64,000 nucleotides of DNA from Dreissena polymorpha. Taxonomy: Eukaryota > Mollusca > Bivalvia > Myida > Dreissenidae. Where the stretch lies: assembly GCF_020536995.1 (NCBI RefSeq), contig NC_068360.1, forward strand, positions 706,292 through 770,291. The letters are read 5' to 3'. The translations under genes were made by a program, and so were the position numbers. Position 1 is the first letter of the stretch; each line of letters starts with the position of its first letter. The notes beneath the pieces were generated by a model. That model saw nothing but the letters and a program-made list of their open reading frames with translations. It did not search any database and was not told the DNA's origin. This document shows, one piece after another, positions 23,285 to 32,984 of this stretch.

Positions 23285-24109
23285 AAGAGTTCCGCGGTCG
23301 GAGATGACCGCATTGAAGCCGGATTTTTGATTTAAATGACAGGAAAGTACCTTTCGTGTCAAGTTTCAAGACTCTAGGTCCAAGCATACCAAAGTTATAA
23401 CAACTTTAACATTTTTACATTCAAGGTCACAGTGACCTTGACCTTCAAATGAATGACCTTGAAATGTCCAGTGGTTACTTACTAGTTCTGGCCAACCTTC
23501 ATGTCAAGTTTCAAGACTCTAGGTCCAAGCATACCAAAGTTATAACAACTTTAACATTTTTATATTGAAGGTCACAGTGACCTTCACCTTCAAATGAATG
23601 ACCTTGAAATGACCAGTGGTCATCTGTTAATCCTGGCCAACCTTCATGTCAAGTTTGAAGACTCTAGGTCCAAGCATACCAAAGTTATACCATGAAATAA
23701 GAACTTTAACATTTTTACATTCAAGGTCACAGTGACCTTGACCTTCAAATGAATGACCTTGAAATGACCAGTGGTTACTAACTAGTTATGGCCAACCTTC
23801 ATGTCAAGTTTCAAGACTCTAGGTCCAAGCATACCAAAGTTATAACAACTTTAACATTTTTTATATTGAAGGTCACAGTGACCTTGACCTTCAAATGAAT
23901 GACCTTGAAATGACCAGTGGTCATCTGTTAATCCTGGCCAACCTTCATGTCAAGTTTGAAGACTCTAGGTCCAAGCATACCAAAGTTATACCATGAAATA
24001 AGAACTTTAACATTTTCGAGCACGCCGCCACCCCGCCCGCCCGCCCGCCCCCCCGCCCGCCCGACAACATCAATCTATAAGCCGAGATTTTTTCGAAAAA
24101 AATCCGGCT
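23285..24109. mobile_element. Hairpin/TIR element with four units carrying perfect ERE palindromes
   Basis: The left motif GCCGGATTTTT (23318-23328) matches the right-end hairpin at 24080-24109 (AGCCGAGATTTTTTCG then AAAAAAATCCGGCT). A (CCCG)n microsatellite lies at about 24020-24063. A small hairpin (GCGGTCGGAGATGACCGC) sits at the extreme left. Units spaced 145-155 bp each contain CAAGTTTCAAGACTCTAGG and GGTCACAGTGACC. Confidence 0.8.
23425..23883. promoter_or_regulatory. Four perfect palindromic estrogen-response-type motifs
   Basis: GGTCACAGTGACC, identical to the vertebrate vitellogenin consensus ERE, occurs at 23425-23437, 23570-23582, 23725-23737 and 23871-23883, each followed by TTCACC or TTGACC half-site-like sequence. 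This is a sequence match only. The motif belongs to the repeat unit and no linked promoter is visible. Confidence 0.5.
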
Positions 24110-24560
24110 AAAAATAAACAATATTCAAAATATGTTGTTTTTTAAGAATTTTGAAATAAATAATATCAAATTGTAAATAATGTTGATTTTAACCTAACTT
24201 ATTTTTTTATTTACTGTCACTAATGCAAATAGCCAAATGCTGTCTTTTTTGTTATTGGTGGTAGTCAATTATCAATAGCCTTTACTGATACATAGGCGCA
24301 TAGTTTGACTAAACATTCTTTCATATCTACATGCAGAACAAGTGCCATGGACCTATCGTTTGCAGAATACGTTGAAACACATTTAACAATAAACTTACCT
24401 CTTTTCATTAAACATCTTTTTGACATCATTTTCATTTTTGCCAGCAGTCTATGGAGTGGAAATAGACTTTCCCTTGTCCGCCTGTCCGTCCTTCAGTAAA
24501 TGTTTTCTCTTCATAGCTTCAAAAGTATTTGACACTGAGTTGCCAAACTTTACAGTTTTT
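24110..24560. other. AT-rich non-coding DNA
   Basis: No gene or repeat recognised. Confidence 0.45.
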
Positions 24561-24800
24561 ATGCTCCCCGAAAAATTTTGGGTAGCATGTAGTTGCCAGT
24601 TTGTCCTTCCTTCCATCACACTTTTGTTACAGTTTATCATAGCGCCTTCAATATTTTGCCGATCTCTTACATATTTGGCATGAAGGTATTTTGCATGGAT
24701 GTCTACCTGTTGATGAGGCTTGAGGTCACTGTGGTCAAGGCTAATAATCGATTTTCTCAAGGTCACACTTTGGTTACAGTTTCTCATAGAAGGGGAGCAT
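24561..24800. mobile_element. 240-bp hairpin/TIR element, ATGCTCCCC ends
   Basis: ATGCTCCCC (24561-24569) matches GGGGAGCAT (24792-24800) as perfect inverted ends. The left end is also a hairpin (24561-24588, ending GGGTAGCAT). Two diverged units share CACTTTKGTTACAGTTT. Confidence 0.85.
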
Positions 24801-25085
24801 CCATCAACAATACTTGTTTTTATGTGTAGTTCCACAACAAGAATTTTGTTTTTCTTTCTTTCTTGAAAATCCCCCAAAGGAATTGTTATTTTTAGTGCAT
24901 AATAGGGATGCCCGAGCTAAATTGAAAGTAAATGTGATTATTTCTTCTGATGTGATGGTTTGTATTTTGGTGCCGTTTTAAGACAAAAAAAAGTATACAA
25001 ATAAAAGTGTTTGCATTCATTAAAAAGTGTAATAAAGGATTATCCGGTGGTAAGAGACAGTGAATTTGAACAATTTCAGTATGTA
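24801..25085. other. Spacer, nothing recognised
   Basis: AT-rich, with no structure I can support. Confidence 0.4.
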
Positions 25086-25815
25086 ACAAGAGCACCGCCT
25101 TGCGGGTGCAGACCGCTCATCTATTTTCTTTTTAAAGGTGAAGGGACTCTCATTTTCAATCACAAAGGAGGGAGGGGTGGAGTGAAGAGGGGTGTATAGT
25201 GTGGGGGTGTGGACATTTATTACATTATTTTCCAAAAATGCGGAAAAAAAAATCGGGGGCGGGGGGGGGTGAGTGGGGGGGGGGGGAGTTCTTGGGTGCG
25301 ATGGTTGGACGGTATTTCAAACATAATATAATAAAAATAAATATTTGTGTTTTTAACCGTTTCATGAAAAAATGAAATTTGGGGGGGGTGGAGTGGGGGT
25401 GGGGGGGGTATAGTGTGAGGGTGTGGTGGTCATTTGTGAGATGATCTTAAAAAAAAAGGGGGGGGATTCGGGTGGGGTGGGGGGGATTCTTGGGTGCGAT
25501 GGTTGGACGGTATTTCAAACATAAAATAATAAAAATAAATATTTGTGTTTTTTAACCGTTTCCAAAAAAAATATTGTGGGGGGTATAGTGTGAGGGTGTG
25601 GTGGTCATTTGTGAGATGATGTTAAAAACTAAAAACAAAAATAGGGGGGGGGATTCGGGGGGTGGGAGGGGGGGGAGGGCACGGGGGATGGTTTGGGTGG
25701 AGTCTATTGTGGTATGTCAGGTAAGAGTAGTTTGGTCAAAGTATCAATCAAATCTAATCATAAATAAAGAAGTTATGGAAATTTAAGCAAAATTTAATAA
25801 TTTGACCTTGAGAGT
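25086..25815 (+). repeat. G-rich tandem repeat element, second direct copy of the ACAAGAGCACCG family
   Basis: It begins ACAAGAGCACCGCCTTGCGG, where GCACCGC/GCGGGTGC makes a small hairpin. Three G-rich units follow, with GGACGGTATTTCAAACATAA, TTTTAACCGTTTC and GTGGTGGTCATTTGTGAGAT. The guanine runs lie on the plus strand throughout. Confidence 0.75.
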
Positions 25816-26785
25816 CACCCTTCTCAAAAAAGTGTGTGAAATGTACGTTTTACGAACGTTTTGCGTGCGTTAAACGTGGCGGTATTGGCACTGCGTTTTT
25901 TGTGCGCTTTTTCATACCGAGTGAGTTTTGAACAAAAACAAACAAACAAGAAAATGTGCGCTTTTTGTGGATAAATGTGCGCTTTATGTGCGTTAAACGT
26001 GTGCTTTTTATAAGTGTGTTCAATGTGCGCTTTTATGTGCGTTAAATGTGCGTTAAACGTGCGCTTTTTATATAAGTGTGTTTTTGACTACCATTTATGT
26101 GTGTAAAATGTGCGCTTTTAAGTGCGTTAAATGTGCGCTTTTTGTGAGTTAAATGTGCGCTTTTTTATTTAAAAAGCGCACATTTAACTCACAAAAAGCG
26201 CAGTTATAACCCACATAAAAGCGCACATGTGTGTTAAAGTGCGCTTTTATGTGCGTTAAATGTGCGTTAAACGTGCGCTTTTTATAAGTGCGTTTTTGAC
26301 TGCCATTTATGTGTGTAAAATGTGCGCTTTTAAGTGCGTTAAATGTGCGCTTTTTGTGAGTTAAATGTGCGCTTTTTTATTTAAAAAGCGCACATTTAAC
26401 TCACGAAAAGCGCAGTTATAACCCACATAAAAGCGCACATGTGTGTTAAATGTGCGCTTTTATGTGCGTTAAATGTGCGCTTTTTGTGAGTTAAATGTGC
26501 GCTTTTTTATTTAAAAAGCGCACATTTAACTCACGAAAAGCGCAGTTATAACCCACATAAAAGCGCACATGTGTGTTAAATGTGCGCTTTTATGTGCGTT
26601 AAATGTGCGCTTTTTAAATAAAAAAGCGCACATTTAACTCACAAAAAGTGCACATTTTACGCACGTTAAGCGCAGTTATAACCCACACAAAACGCACAAT
26701 TTACGCACATGAATGGCAGCAAAAAACGCACTCACAAAAAGCACACATGTGCGTTAAAGGTGCATCTTTTGCCTTAACAGTTGAT
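25816..26785. repeat. GTGCGCTTTT palindrome array (left block of a foldback-like structure)
   Basis: Dozens of variants of GTGCGCTTTT and GTGCGTTAAA fill the block. It contains long palindromes. At 26135-26165 and 26171-26201 two 31-bp arms match perfectly around a 5-bp loop. Near-identical palindromes follow at about 26347-26413 and 26477-26543, and a shortened one at 26601-26635. Spacing drops from 212 to 130 bp. The first 130 bp (from CCCTTCTCAAAA) recur diverged at 31428-31560. Confidence 0.85.
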
Positions 26786-27070
26786 TCAATTATATGCTGT
26801 TAAAAGTTTTTTTTAATTCAGATATGCAATAAAAACCAATAATTCTATAAACATATACATTTGTGTATTTTAATAATTACAAGATAATTCAATTTTATAC
26901 TTTAATGTACACCAACATTTTTTAACATACATGAGTAATTAAATATCAATGGCAATTTGATGAAATAAATATAAACATAATTTGATTATAAATAAACAAA
27001 AAATAATAGCATACTATAATAACATGTACTATATATACACGAACAGCTATATACATAAGAAAGATGCATA

Positions 27071-27226
27071 TCAATCAAGGTCTTTCAGCATTTCTTTGAG
27101 GCAGCAGAGTGCAGCTCTCATCTTTCTCTCCAAGTCTGCCACCAGCCGGTCAAACTTCTTTGCAACTATTATACTGTCATGGCTTTTGCGCGATGCGTCT
27201 CGTGCATGATCTCATTTGATCAGGTC
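27071..27226 (-). pseudogene. Possible terminal exon of an unidentified coiled-coil protein
   Basis: After a plausible acceptor (ATCTTTCAG at 27227-27235), the minus strand reads DLIK, a TGA at 27214-27212, then 46 open codons to a TGA at 27073-27071. The 46 residues are charged and helical, for example DRLVADLERKMRAALCCLKE, and are far from the AT-driven background. The early stop means this is either a decayed exon or a chance frame. No family recognised. Confidence 0.3.
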
Positions 27227-27439
27227 CTGAAAGATATTTTATAATGTAAGTGTTGAATATTGCTGTTATGGTAATCTTGTTGCTATAAAAATTATAAATT
27301 TAAATCAAAACTAGTTTGTTTGCTTGTTGTTTTTGGTTGTTTATTTTGCAATTTTAATCCCCTGATCACATGTGACTTAACGATTTTCATAAATAAATAC
27401 GTTTGATAGAAAATACTGTTCGAAAATGTACGATACGTG

Positions 27440-27706
27440 GTCTCATTTTGCTGTGTGGACTGGTCGGAAGTGTGACACCTTTCAAAATGCAATAACCAGT
27501 ACCCTGTATAGTTTTACCTCTAAACAAATCCAGCTTTTCTTGGTCAAGGAGAGGGCGCGGTTTTCCCACTCCTGTTCTCCTCATGTCGGCCAGCTTGTGC
27601 AGGGTAAAACCTGGTATTCAAGTCCATACATCAGGTAGTCTCTCTTTTGCTCCCTTTTTTGGCAGGCGATGCGATGATGCACATTCTTTCCATGGGGTTT
27701 AACCTT
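27440..27706 (-). pseudogene. Possible decayed coding segment, unidentified
   Basis: On the minus strand one frame from 27706 reads KPHGKNVHHRIACQKREQKR and DYLMYGLEYQ before stopping at 27581. From about 27625 a second frame continues with FTLHKLADMRRTGVGKPRPL and LDQEKLDLFRG. A frameshift between them near 27620 would account for the change. The residue mix looks like real protein and could belong to the same former gene as 27071-27226 or to the enclosing element. I recognise no domain. Confidence 0.3.
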
Positions 27707-28949
27707 TAAATTTAAAAGTTCTCATTTAATATGGGGGAAAAATCTGTTCATTAATGACCAAAAATAGGTATTAATAACTTTAAGATGACAATAACCATAA
27801 AATACAGCCATAATAATTCAAATGGTGTTGTTTTTCTTTAAAATTGCATTACATTTACTCATCCATTTACATTTCCCAGTGACAATACATAAATATGATA
27901 ATAATCATAATTAATTCAATAAACTAAATAAAAAAGGGATGCAGAATTGAAAATACGAACCTGTTACAACAGACTGTTCTTCAGTATTCCAAAAATACAG
28001 GCAGTTGTTGAACTAGACCATATCACTTTATATGTCTTTAACCACCCACTTTTAATCTCCTTTATTGTTGATTTACACATTGTAGTAAATACACATTTTT
28101 TTCATCACACAATACTTCATGCTGAAAGTATTTCAAGACATTTTACACTAGAATAATAAGTCTTAATTCTAGCTTAAAGTCAGTTGCTGATGCTGCTTGT
28201 TTTCAAAAAATAACTTCCTATCTGTGTTCTCAAATAGATGGTGCCTGAACAAATCAAAAGTATATCAACACCCCTTAGTTAGGCTTAGATGGAGGACTGA
28301 TAGGGACTGGCTATTCTCTTATCTGATACCATGCTGTGTCTAAGCCAAAAATTGCATAATTTGAGAAATACTGATAAGGCAGTCATTTCAACACCAAAAT
28401 ATTTATTGAATAATACACAGCACCCTTAACACATTATATTTAATTGTAAATATTTAAATATAACATGCTGAATGGTTTTAGCAAATAATATTAATAGTAT
28501 TAATATTATTTTAATTGCCTTTTAAAATGTATGTTTATGGTCAATGTGGTAGACATTAATTGTATTAGGGTATAAATATCAGTATAAGAAAGTTCAAATA
28601 CTTATTTATGTTGAGGAAATATAATTGATACTATCAAGCCCACATAATAGTCTTTTGACACTTTCAATATTTTTAATTAGTTACACACAGTCTGATTTAG
28701 GTGGAGATTTTTAGAAATGTTTGAGATTAAAACGTAAGCAATAGGGTATGCATTGAAATTGTATGATAAAGTATGTAAACATTAAACAGGTTAATATGGA
28801 CAACCAGTAATTATTCAAACTGCCCCGTATATTATTACAGGTTACTGAGATATATGTCTATGTTTAATCATTTGATGTAAATAAATTGTTAGAGCCTGCA
28901 ACAATTTTGTTTCTTGTTCAATTTCTGTACAACATTTGCTAAACAGTTG

Positions 28950-29528
28950 TTAAAGACACACTTTTTAAGAAGTGTGTTAAACATGTGTCTTTTTAGATAC
29001 ATCCTTTTAAAACAGATCATATGATAAAAACACACTTATGAAATAAAAGACTAACTTATGCTTAAAAAAGACGCACATCAAAATAGAAAAACGCAATTTT
29101 GTGAGAAAAAACCCACATCTGTAAACCTTAAAACACACTTCTAAGATAAAAGACGCACTTCCTAAATAAAAGACGCACTTCTTAGAAAAAAAAACACACA
29201 TTTTGCTCACATCTACACTCAAAAGCGCACTTACAGATGAAGAAAACACACAAAAAACGCACTTCCTAAATAAAAGACGCACTTCTTAGATAAAAAACAC
29301 ACATTTTGCTCACATCTTCACTCAAAAGCGCACTTACAGATGAAGAAAACACACAAAAAACGCACTTTTTCACTAAAATAACGCACTTGAAAAGTAAAAA
29401 CGCACAAAAAGCGCACTTAAATGCACTTTTGAACACTGAAAACGCACATATTAACAAAAAACACACAATTAACGCACTTTTAAGTGCGCTAAATGTGTGT
29501 TTTGGTAAAAAGTGCGTTTTTATTTGAC
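28950..29528. repeat. AAAACGCACTT array (right block, inverted relative to 25816-26785)
   Basis: Repeats of AAAAGACGCACTTCTTAGA, AAAACGCAC and AAGCGCACTT are the reverse-complement register of the left block's GTGCGCTTTT. The right edge reads TTTTTATTTGACAAGGG, which mirrors the left edge CCCTTCTCAAAAAA approximately, giving weak terminal inverted repeats. An internal 110-120-bp duplication (from CTAAATAAAAGACGCACTTC) is visible at about 29150-29390. Confidence 0.7.
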
Positions 29529-30640
29529 AAGGGCAAGGTCATTCAAAGGTCAAGGTAAAATTCAACTTGCCAGGTACAGTAACCTCATGATAGCATGAAA
29601 GTATTTGAAGTTTGAAAGCAATAGCCTTGATAGTTAAGAAGTAAAGTGAATTGAAACACAAAATTTAACCATATATTCAAAGTTAAGAAGTCAAAAAAGG
29701 GCCATAATTCCGTAAAAATGACAACCAGAGTTATGCAACTTGTCCTTTTACTGTACCCTTATGATAGTTTGCAAGTGTTCCAAGTATGAAAGCAATATCT
29801 ATGATACTTTAGGGGTAAAGTGGACCAAAACACAAAACTTAACCAAATTTTCAATTTTCTAAGTATAAAGGGCCCATAATTCCATCCAAATGCCAGTCAG
29901 AGTTACATAACTTTGCCTGCACAGTCCCCTTATGATAGTTTATAAGTGTTGCAAGTATGAAAGCAATAGCTTTGATACTGTAGGAATAATGTGGACCTAA
30001 ACACAAAACTTAAACAAATTTTCAATTTTCTAAGTATAAAAAGTGCACATAATTCTGTCAAAATGCCAGTCAGAGTTACATTACTTTGCCTGCACAGTCC
30101 CCTTATGATAGTTTGTAAGTGATGCAAGTATGAAAGCAATAACTTTGATACTTACGGAATAAAATGGACCTAAACACAAAACTTAACCAAAATTTTCAAT
30201 TTTCTAAGTATAAAAAGGGCACATAATTATGTCAAAATGCACGCCAGAGTTATCTAACTTTGTCTGCCTAGTCCCCTCATGATAGTAAGTAAGTGTACCA
30301 AGTTTGAATGCAATAGCATTGATACTTTCTGAGAAAAGTGAACCTAAACACAAAACTTAACCAACATTTTCAATTTTCAAAGTATAAAAAGGGCACATAA
30401 TTATGTCAAAATGCACGCCAGAGTTATCTAACTTTGCCTGCCTAGTCCTCTCATGATAGTAAGTAAGTGTACCAAGTTTGAATGCAATAGCATTGATACT
30501 TTCTGAGAAAAGTGGACCTAAACGCAAAACTTAACCGGACGCCAACGCAGACGCCGACGCAGACGCCGACGCCAAGGTGATGACAATAGCTCATAATTTT
30601 TTTTCAAAAAATAGATGACCTAAAAACATACGGCTCTTTA
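29529..30640 (+). mobile_element. Element with six 171-174-bp tandem units and a (GACGCC)n tail
   Basis: ATGATAG, followed by AAGTRTNCCAAGTWTGAA-like sequence, recurs at 29587, 29761, 29932, 30105, 30279 and 30453, so the period is 171-174 bp. The last unit runs into GACGCCGACGC-type microsatellite (30538-30575) and ends near CAAAAAATAGATGA. The same tail is seen truncated at 21595-21732. No coding capacity. Confidence 0.85.
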
Positions 30641-31427
30641 GAACGAGTTGTATAATGTTATGATGCATATTGCATGCCTTGATAAATATTTAACACATTA
30701 CAATTTACAATTCAGATGGAACTGTTCTGACAAACATGTCTGGTTGCTGTCCTTAATATCTGGAGCAAGCAGCATTTCCCCTATGGCTTCCGAAAGTCAA
30801 TTGACATACATTTCTTCATGCAAGAAGACGGAGTTACCTGTTTACATTATGTATCAACACATTCCCTGGACTTGTGGCTGCCAAGAGGTCACTGACCAGA
30901 GGCCTTATCTGCCTTTCTATTGCAGAGTGTGAATGAGTCTAAGGGATTTTTTAAGATATGACAATTGCAATGAAAATCGAAAACAGAAACATGCCACATG
31001 AACATGATTATTGTAAGAATGATGTCGCATTTTTACAAATGCATTGGATCTGGGCTACACATTATGAACAATCACACTAACATAAAATATTTTCTTTATT
31101 GAACATAAAAAATTGCACTTGCAATAATTTGGTAGTTCTAACTAAAAGAAGAACACTTATTGTTGCATTGTGTAATTATAATGAAAATATTATGTCAATA
31201 AGAAAAACTCAACTGATTTGTATACATAGTAACTTATAGCAATAATGGTTATTCATATACTTTTCTTAAAATCATCATATGCATAACACTCATTAACGGA
31301 TCTCCCTATTTTTGCTTTCGATAACATTCTCCTATACAACAGATTGCAAAAATTAAATAGCCTGTGAACATATTCAAATATCCTGTTAGAAAATTTATTC
31401 AGACATAAATTTTATTTGTATATACCC
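30641..31427. other. Non-coding, nothing supported
   Basis: A plus-strand stretch at 30720-30925 has mixed composition and open frames in two registers (for example HFPYGFRKSIDIHFFMQ) but no recognisable domain or clean splice sites. The rest is AT-rich. Confidence 0.4.
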
Positions 31428-31560
31428 TTCTCAAAAAGTGTGTGTTTTAAGCATGTTTTTTTGAGCATTGGCATTGCATGTATCAGTTTTTCACATACCA
31501 AATGAGTTTTTTATATAAACAACAAAAACACACTCTGCTTCATTTTTTTCATTTACATGT
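31428..31560 (+). repeat. Orphan copy of the left end of the GTGCG foldback element
   Basis: CCCTTCTCAAAAAGTGTGTG, then GCATTGGCATTGCATG and TTTTTCACATACCAAATGAG, align with 25816-25950 at moderate divergence. Confidence 0.6.
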
Positions 31561-31688
31561 TTTTATACACACATCTCAATATATGTTTGTTTTAAAAATC
31601 TCACTAAACAAAGTGAGACAATTCTGCGCTTTAAATATTTAATGCAATTTAAATTTAAATAAAAAAAACAAAAAAAAACAATGCAATT

Positions 31689-32290
31689 TATGCCCCCATT
31701 TTGAAAATTTTGGGGTGTGGGCATATAGATATGCCTTTGTCTGACTCTTTCTGTCCGTATTAGGGATTTTCTTGTCACGCTTAAGTCTTAAAGTATTGCT
31801 ACTAAATTTGTGTTTTCAATTCCTCTTTAACTACTGGGTGGATTTCATTCAAACTTTCACAGTTGCCTGTCCTTAAAGTGCAGATAATCGTAATGAAAGG
31901 AATTCCGGCTGTGACAAGTTAGGGCAGAATTATTGCACTTTGTCTGTTTTCCACTAATCAATATATACATGTAGTCCCAAAATTGTGTGTTTTCAGCTCC
32001 TTTAACTACTTGGCCTATTTAGCTCAATCTTTCACAGCTAAATAACCTGAATATTTAGATGATTGTTCTGATGGATTTTGGGCTCTGATCAGTTTTGGTT
32101 GTATTATGGCACTTTGTCTTTTTGTCTTGTTTAGAATATATAGTCCCAATATAGGTACTCAACTCCTCTTTAACTGCTTGGTGCTATTCGCTCAAACTTT
32201 CACAGATGAATGGCCTTTATGTTGGTGATCATAAAGGAAGGAATAGTAGCTGCAACATTTTGCTATGAATTATGGCCCTTTTGAATATAC
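31689..32290 (+). mobile_element. Hairpin-ended tandem-repeat element (TATGCCCCC type)
   Basis: A strong hairpin at 31689-31725 (TATGCCCCCATTTTG against GGGGTGTGGGCATA) is followed by three diverged units. Each has TCCTCTTTAACTACTGG-like sequence, then CAAWCTTTCACAGNTG, then GCACTTTGTCT. The far end is not resolved; a matching single inverted end was not found. Confidence 0.6.
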
Positions 32291-32984
32291 ATCAAGTTTT
32301 TTGTGTGGAAGTTAGACCTTCTTAAATGATTGGTGGATTTGTCCAAACTTGTAAATATGTAACCGTTTTGTTTGAAGACCGGGAAGCCGTTGTAAGACCA
32401 TTTTGGTCTGTGATAGTTTTGTTTGAAGACCGTTTTGTTGTGAGACAGTTTTGGTTTGTGACAAATCAATTTATCAATCAATAAAAAAAAATGATCAATT
32501 TTCAACTAATTATTGTAAAACATACCGTTTTAAAACTTTGCTTTTTTCGTCGTTTGTGGTTGACAGTCCCTGTCATTTTGTTACTATTTTGATTTTTAAC
32601 TTGTGACACTTAAGATTTTAGCCATACGACATGCTTATTGTTTGGCCATTTGCTGCTTATATGGGATCCCTACCAGGATTTGAACCTGGATTTCCTCTCC
32701 ATATGGAAAGGTGTGTTTACTTACACTATAAGGATATTCTCATTAACAGCAATATTGTTTACAATTATTTCTGTCAATTTTATTAACTTTTTCACAAAGT
32801 CTTTACAAAAAAAGTACAAAAATGCACACAAGCGACCTTTTTTGGGTTTGAACATAAATTTAAACAAGCAAATTTGTTAAATTGATATCCCCTGCTTCTG
32901 GACACAAAAGTTTTCTGGACAAATCGCCCTTTGACCTCAAAGTGTGACCTTAACCTTAGCCCCTAGGATTATGGGTGTTGAAGT
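32291..32984. other. AT-rich spacer with a tRNA-like B box
   Basis: On the minus strand near 32655-32735 a T-arm-like CCAGGTTCAAATCCTGG is present, but no acceptable anticodon stem or acceptor stem forms. Nothing else is recognised before the satellite. Confidence 0.4.

Larger units (their letters stand above)
26786..28949. other. Single-copy-looking interior between GTGCG-rich blocks
   Basis: AT-rich, about 2.1 kb. Two minus-strand segments (27071-27226 and 27440-27706) have protein-like composition and are listed separately. Nothing else is recognised. Confidence 0.45.

Noticed and set aside
24449-24877. A 142-codon minus-strand frame
   Set aside because: It covers the 240-bp hairpin/TIR element and flanks, has no domain and is explained by chance in repeat DNA.
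30720-30925. Mixed-composition stretch with two open registers
   Set aside because: No splice sites or domain could be supported in either frame.
32655-32735. tRNA-like sequence on the minus strand
   Set aside because: A B box (GGTTCAAATCC) and T arm are present, but no proper anticodon arm or acceptor stem forms.
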